Source: Nocardia lijiangensis NBRC 108240
Lineage (GTDB): Bacteria > Actinomycetota > Actinomycetes > Mycobacteriales > Mycobacteriaceae
Assembly: GCF_001613045.1 (NCBI RefSeq)
Contig: NZ_BDBP01000038.1
Coordinates: 1-64,000, forward strand
DNA length: 64,000 bases
Reading direction: 5' to 3'
This document shows, piece after piece, positions 1-8,981 of the stretch (the first letter of the stretch is position 1; each line of letters opens with the position of its first letter). The notes beneath the pieces are model-generated. The model made no database searches. It saw nothing but the letters and a program-made list of their open reading frames with translations, and had not been told where the DNA came from. The translations under genes and the position numbers were made by a program.

Positions 1-670
1 GACCGCGCCCGCTCGCGCCGACCCGGGGCGGCGCGTCGGCGACGTTCTTCGACGGACGACCGCCGGGACGCGGCGGTTCGTACTTGTCGGTCACCGGATC
101 CTCGTCCGCTTCCGGCTCCGGTCGCCGCAGGCGACGGCGCGCAGGCTCGGCGGGTGCCTTCTCGTCGCCGCGCTTCGCGGTGCGTCCCCAACTCGAACCG
201 CGGCGGGCCTCCGTGGACTGATCCGCTGCCGACTCCCGCTTGGCCGCCACGATGCGCAGGCCGCCGATGGCCAGCACCAGCGCGGTGGCGAGGATCATCG
301 TCGGGAACCGGTTCACCAGCGGGATGGCCAGGTTCAGCAGGATGTCCTTGAGTCCGGTCGAGATCCGTCCGGTCAGTTGCTGATAGGCCAGCGGAACCGC
401 GAGGAAGAGCAATAGCGGTGGCAGGACCATCGCGGTGAACAGCCCGCGGAACCGCACGGCGAGCACCGCGGCGACACAGCCGGCGACATACAGCGTGGCG
501 AAGCTGGCGGTGAGCTCGACGCTGTCGCCGCTGGCATCGATCAGGAACCCCAGCAACGTGCACGCGACCGCGATCAGGACTGCCGCCCAGGCCGGGACTC
601 CCGGCACCGAGGGCAGGACCGAACGTTGCGGCGCGGGCACCCGGGATCGCACACGTTGGGTAGCAGCCAC
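1..670 (-). CDS. DUF6542 domain membrane protein (3' end outside window)
   Basis: The minus-strand frame opens with GTG at 670 and stays open to the window edge, giving about 223 residues without a stop. After a short N-terminus there are hydrophobic segments (roughly residues 28-45, 55-75 and 75-95), then another around 130-145, then a long charged, Pro/Arg-rich tail. This layout matches the actinobacterial DUF6542 family, which is usually found near ychF in mycolata. The molecular role of the family is unknown. An ATG three codons upstream of the GTG lies in another frame. Its C-terminus lies beyond base 1. Confidence 0.8.
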   Translation of the reverse strand, partial: MAATQRVRSRVPAPQRSVLPSVPGVPAWAAVLIAVACTLLGFLIDASGDSVELTASFATLYVAGCVAAVLAVRFRGLFTAMVLPPLLLFLAVPLAYQQLTGRISTGLKDILLNLAIPLVNRFPTMILATALVLAIGGLRIVAAKRESAADQSTEARRGSSWGRTAKRGDEKAPAEPARRRLRRPEPEADEDPVTDKYEPPRPGGRPSKNVADAPPRVGASGRG

Positions 671-752
671 GTCATGAACACTAACTGCCGCACCGTTCGG
701 TGGGGTTACGGCGGGGCCGTTGCCCCGTTAACTGGCAGGCGGAAGGACGCTC

Positions 753-1910
753 TCAATCGTCGGCGTCGGCGAACCCCACGGCACGCGGGCGGGAGTCCAC
801 CCGCTGGATCGCAGGCGCCTCCTGTTCGGCTATCTCGAGCTCGTGCAGTTTGCGCGCGGTGACCATGACCCGCGACTCGACCGAGGCGACAGCGTAATTG
901 AAAGCGTCCACCGCCTTGCCGAGCTGGGCGCCGAGCCGGTCCAGGTGCCTGCCGGTCATGCCGAGTCGCGCCGACAGCTCTCTGCCCAGTTGCTGAACCG
1001 TCGCCATATCCCGGGACACGGCCTCCTGCCGCCACCCGAACGCCACCGTGCGCAGCAGGGCGATCAGCGTCGTCGGAGTGGCGAGGATCACGTTGCGGCC
1101 GAACGCGTGTTCCAGCAATCCCGAATCCGTGGTGAGCGCGGCGTCCAGGAACGGGTCGCCGGGCACGAACAGCACGACGAACTCCGGCGCGGGATCGAAG
1201 GCCGCCCAGTACGCCTTGTCGGCCAGCTGGTCGACGTGCGCCCGCAGCTGCTTGGCGTGCCGCACCAGCAGGTCGGCGCGCACGTCGGGGTCCTCGGCGG
1301 TGCTGGCGTCGAGGTAGGCGGTGAACGGCACCTTGGCGTCGACCACGATGTGCCGGCCCCCGGCCAGGTACACGACCAGGTCCGGCCGCACCGAACCGAT
1401 GCGGTCCGGCCCGCCGTCGCCGCGCACCGCTTTGCTCACCTGCGTGGCGAAGTCGCAGTGCTTGGTCATCCCGGCCAGTTCCACCACGCGCTCCAGCTGG
1501 ATCTCGCCCCAGCGCCCGCGCACCTGTGGCGCCCGCAGCGCCGCGACCAGCTGACCGGTCTGGCTGGAGAGCTGATGCGAGGTGCGCTGCATGTTCGCCA
1601 CCTGCTCGCGCAGGCCCGAGTACGCGTTGATGCGATGGTGTTCGACCTGCTGGATGTGCTGGTTCAGCGCACCGACCGCCTCGCGCAGCGGCTCCACCAT
1701 CGCGCCGACGGCGTGCGAATGCCTGCGCGCCGCATCCTCGTTCGCGGCGTGCAGCGACTGCCGTAGCAAATGCTCGTTGTCGGTGGCGGCCGCCAGTCTC
1801 GCCTCCGCGACGGCGGCCCGCTGCCCAGCCCTCGCGGTATGCCCCAACCAGCCCATTCCGACTCCAGCGGCGAATACCAGCAACAGTGCGACGAGCATCG
1901 GTGCGGTCAT
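753..1910 (-). CDS. rmuC: DNA recombination protein RmuC
   Basis: 385 residues. An N-terminal membrane anchor (residues 5-22) is followed by a long helical, probably coiled-coil region (about 30-125) and the RmuC nuclease-like core, with RGRWGEIQLERVVELAGM at 131-148 and DAKVP at 191-195. RmuC-family proteins are thought to limit inversions at short inverted repeats and belong to the PD-(D/E)XK nuclease superfamily. I chose the ATG at 1910 because the membrane segment starts directly after it; an in-frame ATG at 1940 is possible. It is divergent from sbcD, so two DNA-end-processing systems share one intergenic region, and that region contains a large inverted repeat. Confidence 0.93.
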   Translation of the reverse strand: MTAPMLVALLLVFAAGVGMGWLGHTARAGQRAAVAEARLAAATDNEHLLRQSLHAANEDAARRHSHAVGAMVEPLREAVGALNQHIQQVEHHRINAYSGLREQVANMQRTSHQLSSQTGQLVAALRAPQVRGRWGEIQLERVVELAGMTKHCDFATQVSKAVRGDGGPDRIGSVRPDLVVYLAGGRHIVVDAKVPFTAYLDASTAEDPDVRADLLVRHAKQLRAHVDQLADKAYWAAFDPAPEFVVLFVPGDPFLDAALTTDSGLLEHAFGRNVILATPTTLIALLRTVAFGWRQEAVSRDMATVQQLGRELSARLGMTGRHLDRLGAQLGKAVDAFNYAVASVESRVMVTARKLHELEIAEQEAPAIQRVDSRPRAVGFADADD

Positions 1911-2047
1911 AGCGCAGATGGTGCCGTACGCCACCGACATCCGAGCAATCAGGCAGCACCCGTGCGGGGATCGTCGGCCGCCGGGCGTTGAACCACACGC
2001 AAGCAACGCACCTTCCCAGCCGCTTCGAGGGCGAGCCTGACGAGCCC

Positions 2048-2139
2048 GTTCGCGGCCGTCTCGCGTCCGGGTGGTCGAAGCGCATGCGACGCAGTCGCGA
2101 GTCTCGACCACCCGGACGCGAGACATGAGGGCCGCGAAC
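2048..2139. repeat. Large imperfect inverted repeat in the rmuC/sbcD divergent promoter region
   Basis: A perfect 21-bp arm at 2058-2078 pairs with 2104-2124 around a 25-nt spacer. The pairing extends outward by a further 10 bp (GTTCGCGGCC at 2048-2057 with 2130-2139) after a 5-nt insertion (atgag) in the right arm. The spacer contains its own short palindromes (cgcatgcg; gcgac-gca-gtcgc). It lies upstream of both flanking genes, so it is not placed like a terminator; a repeat element or an extended regulatory cruciform are alternatives. Confidence 0.85.
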
Positions 2140-2201
2140 ACGCCGCGCCGCAGGCGCGGCAAATTGAACCCTGTCGGTGGATGGCTCTACGGTTTCTGGC
2201 C

Positions 2202-3389
2202 ATGCGGATGTTGCACACCTCGGATTGGCACATCGGGCGTACCTTTCACGGCGTCGATCTGCTTGCCGATCAGGCACGTTCGCTGGCTGCCATCGCGGAG
2301 TTGGTGGCGGCCGAGTCGGTGGACGTGGTGGTCGTGCCCGGCGACCTGTACGACCGGTCGATCCCGAGCGCGGACGCGATCGCGGTGTGCAACCGGGGTT
2401 TCGAGGCGATTCGCGACGCGGGCGCGGTGATCGTCGCGACCTCGGGCAATCACGATTCGCCCGCGCGGCTCGGCGCCGGCGCGAGTTTCGCCGCGGCGGG
2501 CGGGCTGTATCTGCGCACCACCGTCGCCGACGCCGATCGGCCGGTCGTGCTGGCCGACGAGCACGGCGAGGTGGCCTGCTACGGCATCCCGTATCTGGAG
2601 CCGGAGATCACCCGCGCCGAACTCGGTGTCCCGCAGGCGCGTTCGCACGCCGAGATCCTGGCGGCGGCTATGGGCCGGATTCGCGCCGATCTCGCGGGAC
2701 GGCCGGGTGCGCGCGCAGTGGTGCTCGCGCACGCGTTCGTCGTCGGCGGCGAGTCGACCGGTTCGGAGCGGTCCATCTCGGTCGGCGGGGTGGAGACGGT
2801 GCCGCTCGCGGAGTTCGACGGCATCGACTACGTGGCGCTCGGCCACCTGCACTCGCCGCAGACGCTGTCCGGGTCGGTGCGCTATTCGGGCTCGCCGCTG
2901 CCGTACTCGTTCGCGGAGAGTTCGCACCGCAAGGCGGTGTGGATCGTCGACCTCGACGCGGACGGGCTGTCCGCCGTGCAGCGCCGCGACCTGCCGGTGG
3001 TGCGCGGGCTGAGCCGCCTCACCGGAACGCTGGACGAACTGCTCGCGGATCCGGCGCACAACGCGGCCGTCGACCATTACGTGTCGGCGACCCTCGTCGA
3101 CCAGGCCCGCCCGATCGACGCGCTACGCAAACTGCGCGAGCGCTTCCCGCACGCCGTGCACGTGGAATGGGTGCGCCCCGGCGGCAACCCGGAGCTGCAT
3201 TACCGTGAGCGAGTGCACGGCCGCCGCGACACCGAAGTAGCACAGAGCTTCCTCACCGACGTGCGCGGCGCGCCGAGCGAGGGGGAGATGAAGTGGATCG
3301 AGCGGGCACTGGCCGCCGCCGTGGCCGAACCCGAACGGGTGTCCACAGTGCCCGCCGAGCATTCGCTCTCCGGCGAGCTGAGCGCATGA
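2202..3389 (+). CDS. sbcD: Exonuclease SbcCD subunit D (Mre11-type nuclease)
   Basis: 395 residues from the ATG at 2202, which directly precedes the metallophosphoesterase motif LHTSDWHIG (D8, H10). Further motifs are GDLYD (residues 47-51), SGNHDS (81-86, with the NHD metal/catalytic site), a histidine in LAHAFVVGG, and GHLHSPQ. These supply the two-manganese nuclease site of the Mre11/SbcD family. With SbcC it forms an ATP-dependent nuclease that opens hairpins and processes DNA ends. An ATG at 2181 is in frame but would add seven residues ahead of the conserved start. The following sbcC gene is 199 bp away, separated by a tandem repeat, unlike the usual overlapping arrangement. Confidence 0.95.
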   Translation: MRMLHTSDWHIGRTFHGVDLLADQARSLAAIAELVAAESVDVVVVPGDLYDRSIPSADAIAVCNRGFEAIRDAGAVIVATSGNHDSPARLGAGASFAAAGGLYLRTTVADADRPVVLADEHGEVACYGIPYLEPEITRAELGVPQARSHAEILAAAMGRIRADLAGRPGARAVVLAHAFVVGGESTGSERSISVGGVETVPLAEFDGIDYVALGHLHSPQTLSGSVRYSGSPLPYSFAESSHRKAVWIVDLDADGLSAVQRRDLPVVRGLSRLTGTLDELLADPAHNAAVDHYVSATLVDQARPIDALRKLRERFPHAVHVEWVRPGGNPELHYRERVHGRRDTEVAQSFLTDVRGAPSEGEMKWIERALAAAVAEPERVSTVPAEHSLSGELSA

Positions 3390-3404
3390 TCGCGCGGAAT
3401 GCAG

Positions 3405-3572
3405 TGCGCGGGTCTGCGCTGGGCCGATGGCGCAGGTTTGCGCTGGGCCGATGGCGCAGGTTTGCGCTGGGCGAATGGCGCGGGTTTGCGCTGGGTGGAT
3501 GGCGCGGGTTTGCGCTGGGTGGATGGCGCGGGTCTGCGTTGAATGAGTGGCGCGGGTCCGTGCGGAGGGTGT
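3405..3572. repeat. 24-bp tandem repeat, seven units, between sbcD and sbcC
   Basis: Seven consecutive 24-bp units start at 3405, 3429, 3453, 3477, 3501, 3525 and 3549. Units 4 and 5 are identical, and the consensus is close to GGCGCgGGTTTGCGCTGGGt followed by ggat. The first and last two units are more diverged, as expected of an old array eroding at its ends. It fills nearly the whole sbcD-sbcC spacer. Because 24 is a multiple of three, the array has no stop in one forward frame and one reverse frame, but neither frame looks like a real protein. Confidence 0.95.
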
Positions 3573-3588
3573 GGCGCGAGGTCGGCGC

Positions 3589-6500
3589 ATGAGACTGCAC
3601 CGGCTGGAGATGACCGCGTTCGGCCCGTTCGCCGACACCACGGTCGTCGACTTCGACGCGCTCGGCGCGGACGGGCTGTTCCTGTTGCACGGTCAGACCG
3701 GCGCGGGCAAGACGACCGTGCTGGACGCGATCGCCTTCGCCCTCTACGGCCGAGTTCCTGGCGCGCGCGGGGAAAGCAAGCGCCTGCATTCCGATCACGC
3801 GCCGGAACAGACGCCGCCCCAGGTCGTGCTGGAGGCGACGCTGGGCGGGCGACGCCTGCGGCTCACCAGGATTCCTGAGTTCGAGCGGCCCAAGCTGCGC
3901 GGCACCGGTATGCGCACCGATCCGCCCAAGGCCACGCTGACCTGGTTGGACGGGCGCGGCGAGAACCTCTCGCGCATCCCCGATATCGGCGACGAGATCA
4001 TCCGCCTGCTCGGCATGAGCGCCGACCAGTTCTTCCAGGTGGTGCTGCTTCCCCAGGGCGATTTCGCGCGTTTTCTGCGGGCCGACAACGAGGATCGCGA
4101 GAAGCTGCTCGAAAAGCTCTTCGACACCGAACGTTTCGGCACCGCCGAGCACTGGCTCGCGGACAAGCGCCGCACCTCGGCGACCGAACTGGAGTCGCGC
4201 AGGCAGGGCATCGAACGGCTGATCGCGCAGATTCGCGGCGCCGCGGGCCTGAGCGTGACGGAGTCGGTCGGCGTGTTGGAGGCCGTTGGCTGGTCGCAGG
4301 ATCTGCTCGCCACCGCCCGCACCGACTTGACCGAAGCGACCGCGGAAGCCGAACGCTGCCAAGCGGATTCGTCCGAGCTGCGCAAGTTCGCCGACGAACA
4401 GCGGCGGCTCACGGAGCTGAAGCGCCGGACGACGGCCGCCCGCGGTCAGCTCGACCACTACGCCGCGAGCGCCGATCACCGCGTCACGCTGCGCGAGGAG
4501 CTCGAAGCCGCCCGCCGGGCCCAGCCGGTCACCGAGGCCATCGACGAGGCGCGCGCCGCGGTCATGACCTCGCGTCGTCGCGAGGGCGAGGCGGATGCGG
4601 TCGCGGCGCGACTGGCGGGCGCGCTGCTCGAGCCCGCGGCGGCCGATCTCGGCGGTGCGGAGCTGGTGGCACCGGAAAATGCTGGTGCGGACGAGGATTC
4701 CGGTGCGGACGAACCGAGTCCGGCGATTCGTGCGGACGCCGATCTCGACGCCGTCGTTCGTCGCTGGAGTGCCCAGATCGGTGCGCTCGACGAGGTGCGG
4801 TCCGATGCCGCTGCCGCCGACCGGCTGCGGCGGGAAGTCGCCGAGCTGCGCACCGAGTCCGCCGCGCTGACCGAACGGATGACCGAGCTGACCGCGCGGC
4901 GTGCGCGTCTGCCTGCGACGATCGCCGCGGCCGAGGCCAGGGTCCGTGAGGCGGGCGAGGCCGCCGCCACGCTGCCGTCGCTGACCGCCGAGTGCGAACG
5001 ACTCCAGGCCGCCGCCACCGCCGCCGTCGAATTGGCCGGTCGCAGAACGGATCTGGATCGCGCCCGGATCGAATTCGAGAGCGCGCGGACCGTCCACAAC
5101 GACGCCAAGGAACGCGTGCTCGACCTCCGGGAGCGCCGCCTTGCGGGCATGGCCGCCGAACTCGCGGGTCAGCTGGTCGAGGGGGAACCGTGCACGGTGT
5201 GCGGCGCGGCGGAGCATCCGGCACCGGCAAAGCCCGCGCCGAGCGCGGTCTCCAAGGACGCCGAGGACGCGGCGGTAGCCAGTGAGCGCACCGCCGAGGA
5301 GAACCGCGACCGCGTTCATGCCCGAATCACCGGTCTGGAACGCGAGATCGAGGCGCTGGCCGCCCGCGGCGGCGACGCCGACCGCGTCGAGCTCGCGGCC
5401 GCTCTGCGCTCGGCGACCCACCGCTACGAGGACGCCGCCGAACTCGCCGCGCTGGTCGACGGATCGACCGCCGAACTGTCCCGGCTGCGCACCGCGGAAA
5501 CCCGCCTGCACGACGACCTGCGCGCGACCGAGGCGGGCGGCAGCACCGTCGTCACCCGCATCGCCGCGTCGGTCGCCCGCCTCGACGAACTCACCGACCG
5601 CCTGCGCGCCGCCGCGGGCGCCGACGAAACCATCGATCGCCGCCGCGCCCGGCTGAACGGACTCGTCACCGACGCGACCGCGCTGCGTGCCGCACGCACC
5701 GCGGCGGCCACCGCGCGGGAGCAGGTCACCGTGGTCGCGGATCGGGTCGAAAGTCTCGCGCGCGCAGCGGGCTTCGTTCCGGAAGAGCCGCTCGGCGCGG
5801 ATGCCGCCCGCGACGACGTCGCGTTGCTCACCGCTTACGCGCGCGTCGTCAACGCCGCCTCGCGAACCCCGCAGCGGCAGCAGGAAATCGACGCGGAACT
5901 CGTCGCCGCCGAGCACGCCCGCGCGCACGCCGAGAAGGTGCTCGCCGAACCCGAGATCCAAGCCGCCGCCACCACCGAACTCGGCGATCCCGCGGAGTTG
6001 GAGTGCAAGCTCGCCGAGTCGCAGGCCCGGCTGAACGCGGCCGTCGCCGCCCAGGCCGAGGCGGGACGGCGGGTGCAGCTGCTCGAGGAACTCGGTGGTC
6101 AGCTGTGGACCGGGGTGGACCGGATCGCGCCGCTGCAGCGCACCCACGAAGAGCTGGCCGGACTCGCCGACGTGGTCGCTGGACGCGGCGAGAACAACCG
6201 GCGCATGTCGCTGCGCTCCTACGTGCTCGCCGCCCGCCTCGAAGAGGTGGCTCTCGCCGGATCGGTGCGGCTGCGCCGAATGTCCGGCGGCCGTTACGAA
6301 TTCGTGCACTCCGACAAGGCAGGCCCACGCGGCAGACGCGGTGGCCTCGGCCTCGACATTCGCGACGACTACACCGGCGCCGTGCGCCCCGCCAAGACCC
6401 TCTCCGGTGGCGAGACCTTCATGGCGTCCCTCTCGCTGGCGCTCGGCCTGGCCGACACCGTCGCCGCCGAATCCGGCGGCCTCGTCCTGGACACCCTCTT

Positions 6501-6693
6501 CATCGACGAGGGCTTCGGCGGTCTGGACGCCGACACCCTCGACGCCGTCATGGGCGTCCTGGACGAACTCCGCGCGGGCGGCCGCGTCGTCGGCCTCGTC
6601 AGCCACGTCGACGAAATGCGCCAGCGCATCCCCAGCCGCCTCCACGTCCTCCGCGGACGCACCGGCTCCCACCTCCACACCACCGTCGCCTGA
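3589..6693 (+). CDS. sbcC: Exonuclease SbcCD subunit C (Rad50-type ATPase)
   Basis: 1034 residues from the ATG at 3589 (MRLHRLEMTAFGPF). The N-terminal ATPase half has Walker A GQTGAGKT at 35-42. Two long coiled-coil arms flank the zinc hook, with CTVC at 535-538 (Cys535 and Cys538) followed by GAAEHP. The C-terminal half has the ABC signature LSGGE at 938-942 and Walker B LDTLFIDEG, with Asp973 and Glu974. It is the ATPase partner of SbcD and tethers DNA ends through its hook. A short low-complexity, Asp-rich stretch (about residues 360-385, with a repeated GADE/GAD unit) interrupts the first coiled coil. It ends 15 bp from the convergent MFS gene. Confidence 0.95.
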   Translation: MRLHRLEMTAFGPFADTTVVDFDALGADGLFLLHGQTGAGKTTVLDAIAFALYGRVPGARGESKRLHSDHAPEQTPPQVVLEATLGGRRLRLTRIPEFERPKLRGTGMRTDPPKATLTWLDGRGENLSRIPDIGDEIIRLLGMSADQFFQVVLLPQGDFARFLRADNEDREKLLEKLFDTERFGTAEHWLADKRRTSATELESRRQGIERLIAQIRGAAGLSVTESVGVLEAVGWSQDLLATARTDLTEATAEAERCQADSSELRKFADEQRRLTELKRRTTAARGQLDHYAASADHRVTLREELEAARRAQPVTEAIDEARAAVMTSRRREGEADAVAARLAGALLEPAAADLGGAELVAPENAGADEDSGADEPSPAIRADADLDAVVRRWSAQIGALDEVRSDAAAADRLRREVAELRTESAALTERMTELTARRARLPATIAAAEARVREAGEAAATLPSLTAECERLQAAATAAVELAGRRTDLDRARIEFESARTVHNDAKERVLDLRERRLAGMAAELAGQLVEGEPCTVCGAAEHPAPAKPAPSAVSKDAEDAAVASERTAEENRDRVHARITGLEREIEALAARGGDADRVELAAALRSATHRYEDAAELAALVDGSTAELSRLRTAETRLHDDLRATEAGGSTVVTRIAASVARLDELTDRLRAAAGADETIDRRRARLNGLVTDATALRAARTAAATAREQVTVVADRVESLARAAGFVPEEPLGADAARDDVALLTAYARVVNAASRTPQRQQEIDAELVAAEHARAHAEKVLAEPEIQAAATTELGDPAELECKLAESQARLNAAVAAQAEAGRRVQLLEELGGQLWTGVDRIAPLQRTHEELAGLADVVAGRGENNRRMSLRSYVLAARLEEVALAGSVRLRRMSGGRYEFVHSDKAGPRGRRGGLGLDIRDDYTGAVRPAKTLSGGETFMASLSLALGLADTVAAESGGLVLDTLFIDEGFGGLDADTLDAVMGVLDELRAGGRVVGLVSHVDEMRQRIPSRLHVLRGRTGSHLHTTVA

Positions 6694-6708
6694 GCCCGCG
6701 GGGTGGTC

Positions 6709-8160
6709 CTAACGCTCGGCAGGCGCTGAAGCCTCCGCTCTTTCGGGATCGGCCGACGGCGCGGTTGTTGTCGTCCGCAGAAGGGTGAGGGTGAAGAGGA
6801 CGCCGAGGGTGGCCAAGGTGGCGGCGGTGGCGAAGGCTGCGGTGAGGCCGGTGCGGTAGGCGGTGTCGGGGGGTGTGGTGGCGCGTGTGGTGATCAGGTC
6901 GGCGAGGAGGAGCAGGGCGGTGACGCCGAGGCCGGAGCCGACGCGTTGGGCGGTGTTGACGATCCCCGCGGCGATGCCTGCGTCGGCGGTGTCGACCGAG
7001 GTGACAGCGGGGGCGGTGACGCCGACGAAGGCGGCGGGGAGGCCGATGCCGAGCAGGATCGCGCCGGGGAGGATGTCGATCGGGTAGTCGGCGTGCTCGG
7101 GGAGGCGGGCGAACCAGCCCATGGCCAGGGCTTGGAGTCCGAGGCCGAGCGCCAGCACGCGCGCTGCGCCGAGACGGTCCATGAGGTAGGGGATGACGGT
7201 GCGGGAGGCGAGGATGTTGACCACCGCGACCGGGAGCACCGCCAGGCCGGAGCGGGTCGGGCTGTAGTCCTGGGTGTTCTGCAAATACAGCGCGAGCAGC
7301 GCGAAGGTGGGCACGTGTGCCGCGCCGACCAGGGCGTTCACCACCGCCGAGCCGCTCACCTGGCGAATCGTGAAGAGCCGCAACGGCATCAGTGGGTGCG
7401 GGCTGCGCGCTTCGACGACCACGAAGGCGGCGAGCAGCGCCAGCCCGAGGGCGAGCAGACCGGCCGCGATCGCACGGGTGCCGGTTGTGCCGAGCGCGCC
7501 GATCGCATAGCCGATGAGCAGCAGCGCCGTCGTTCCGGTGATGGCGCCGGGAATGTCGAGTCGGCGCACCCCTTCGGCGGGACGCGCGGAGTCGGGTGGT
7601 AGCAGCCGGACGCCGGCGAGCGCGACGAGCCCGACGGGAACGTTGACCAGGAAGATCGAGGGCCAGCCGAACGCGTCGGTGAGCGGTCCGCCCACCGCGG
7701 TGCCGATCGCCGCGCCCGCCGCGCCCATCGCGCTCCACACCCCGAAGGCCCGGTTCCTGGCCGCCTGCGCGGTGAAACTTGCGGTGAGCAGGGCGAGTTG
7801 GGCCGGAATCAGCACCGCGGCCCCGACGCCCTGGAGGGCGCGCGCCGCGATGAGCAGCGCGGCGGAATCGGCGAAGCCCGCCAGCGCCGACGCGGCGGTG
7901 AACACGACCAACCCGCCGGTGAATACCCGGCGCGGTCCGATCAGGTCGGCGGCGCGCCCGCCGAGCAGCATGAACCCGCCGAACGCCAGCAGGTACGCGT
8001 TGGTGACCCAGCCGAGCCCGGCCTCGCCGAGTCCGAGGTCCGCGCCGATGGCGGGCAGTGCCACGTTCAGCACCGTGGTGTCGAGAAAGACCACCAGTTC
8101 CACGACGGTGATCAGCAGCAGGACCAGCCGGTCTCGGCGGTCGAAGACTCTCTCGGCCAT
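6709..8160 (-). CDS. MFS drug exporter, DHA2 (14-TM) family
   Basis: 483 residues starting at the ATG at 8160 (MAERVFDRRDRLVLLL). There are about 14 hydrophobic segments. The early segment reads VVFLDTTVLNVALPAI, the motif C-like helix-1 signature of EmrB/QacA-type proton antiporters, followed by the motif A equivalent GRAADLIGPRRVF. Family knowledge supports export of hydrophobic cations or drugs; the substrate cannot be read from the sequence. Two palindromic operators lie 10-60 bp upstream, but no regulator gene is adjacent, so control may come from a distant TetR/MarR/MerR-type protein. Confidence 0.9.
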   Translation of the reverse strand: MAERVFDRRDRLVLLLITVVELVVFLDTTVLNVALPAIGADLGLGEAGLGWVTNAYLLAFGGFMLLGGRAADLIGPRRVFTGGLVVFTAASALAGFADSAALLIAARALQGVGAAVLIPAQLALLTASFTAQAARNRAFGVWSAMGAAGAAIGTAVGGPLTDAFGWPSIFLVNVPVGLVALAGVRLLPPDSARPAEGVRRLDIPGAITGTTALLLIGYAIGALGTTGTRAIAAGLLALGLALLAAFVVVEARSPHPLMPLRLFTIRQVSGSAVVNALVGAAHVPTFALLALYLQNTQDYSPTRSGLAVLPVAVVNILASRTVIPYLMDRLGAARVLALGLGLQALAMGWFARLPEHADYPIDILPGAILLGIGLPAAFVGVTAPAVTSVDTADAGIAAGIVNTAQRVGSGLGVTALLLLADLITTRATTPPDTAYRTGLTAAFATAATLATLGVLFTLTLLRTTTTAPSADPERAEASAPAER

Positions 8161-8169
8161 TGGCCATCC

Positions 8170-8220
8170 TCTCACTAGAGTTCAACTCTAGTGAGAATGT
8201 CACTAGAGTTGAACTCTAGT
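8170..8220. promoter_or_regulatory. Two palindromic operators upstream of the MFS exporter
   Basis: The first site (8170-8196) is a perfect 27-bp palindrome with 13-bp arms around a central C; its core is CACTAGAGTTCAACTCTAGTG minus the outer bases. The second (8202-8220) is ACTAGAGTTGAACTCTAGT with 9-bp arms. The two centres are 28 bp apart, close to three helical turns less a few bases. On the minus strand a TTGACT element sits at the outer site with a CATTCT-like element 18 bp further on, so the distal operator would lie within the promoter spacer. The regulator family is not decided by the sequence. Confidence 0.85.
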
Positions 8221-8386
8221 CAATGCTGTCATTGCAGCGGCGCCTTTTTTCGGCAGCGACCGGCCGGAAGTGCGGACGATCGCCCGATGACTGTCAGCGG
8301 CGCGTGCACCACCCGCAGGCGCGGCATGTCCGACGCGCGGTAGGCAACGCCATTGCTCTGCCCGTTTCGTTCCCGCAAAACGTGAA

Positions 8387-8419
8387 CGCGCCGGTCACCC
8401 CGAGTGGGTGACCGGCGCG
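8387..8419 (-). terminator. Stem-loop terminator downstream of ogt
   Basis: A perfect 14-bp GC-rich stem (CGCGCCGGTCACCC at 8387-8400 with 8406-8419) closes a 5-nt loop, 20 bp past the ogt stop. On the minus strand it is followed after some bases by a short T run (cgtttt). The 8222-8386 stretch beyond it holds no recognisable gene. Confidence 0.75.
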
Positions 8420-8438
8420 TACGAGCCCGGCGAAAACC

Positions 8439-8951
8439 TCACGCTTCGTGATCGAGCAACCACCTCTTGACGTCCAGCCCCCAGCGGAACCCGCCCAGCG
8501 CCCCGCCGATCCGCAACACCCGGTGGCACGGCACGAACAACGCCGCCGCATTGCGCGCGCACGCATTGGCCGCGGCGCGGGTCGCCTCCGGCCGTCCGGA
8601 GATGGCGGCGAACTCGGTGTAGGTCACCGGATCGCCCGCGGGCACCTTGCGCAGCACATCCCAGGCGTGCATGAGGAACTCCCCGGACCGCTGGCGCACC
8701 GGAACGTCATCGATGGCGTGCACGTCCCCGCGGTGATAGGCGAGGACGGCCTCCGTGACGGCGCCGAGCGAATCCCGTTGGCGCAGTGCGGTGGGGCGCA
8801 GCGTCGGATGGATCAGCAGGCGCAGGTTCTCCGCGTCGGCGGTCCAGCCGGAAGCCAGCACCGCGCCCTCGTCGTCGGCGATCGCCGTGAACGGGCCGAT
8901 GGGGGTGTCGACGACGGCGAAGCCGGCGGCGCGGGTCGATTCGATGCTCAT
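8439..8951 (-). CDS. ogt: Methylated-DNA--[protein]-cysteine S-methyltransferase
   Basis: 170 residues. The active-site motif PCHRV is at 141-145 with acceptor Cys142. It is preceded by the helix-turn-helix region (VPAGDPVTYTEFA, about 104-115) and the conserved ARNA segment ahead of the cysteine, and followed by GGFRWGLDVKRWLL. It repairs O6-alkylguanine by suicidal methyl transfer to Cys142. It lies 30 bp downstream of the AdaA-AlkA fusion on the same strand, so the two are probably one alkylation-damage operon, ended by the strong hairpin just downstream. Confidence 0.95.
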   Translation of the reverse strand: MSIESTRAAGFAVVDTPIGPFTAIADDEGAVLASGWTADAENLRLLIHPTLRPTALRQRDSLGAVTEAVLAYHRGDVHAIDDVPVRQRSGEFLMHAWDVLRKVPAGDPVTYTEFAAISGRPEATRAAANACARNAAALFVPCHRVLRIGGALGGFRWGLDVKRWLLDHEA

Positions 8952-8981
8952 GGTGTGCTCGCTTTCGATGCGGCAGGGGTG

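Noticed and set aside
3253..6678. A 1141-codon open frame on the strand opposite sbcC
   Set aside because: It mirrors sbcC, whose motifs are unmistakable; long antisense frames are expected in DNA with strong G/C third positions.
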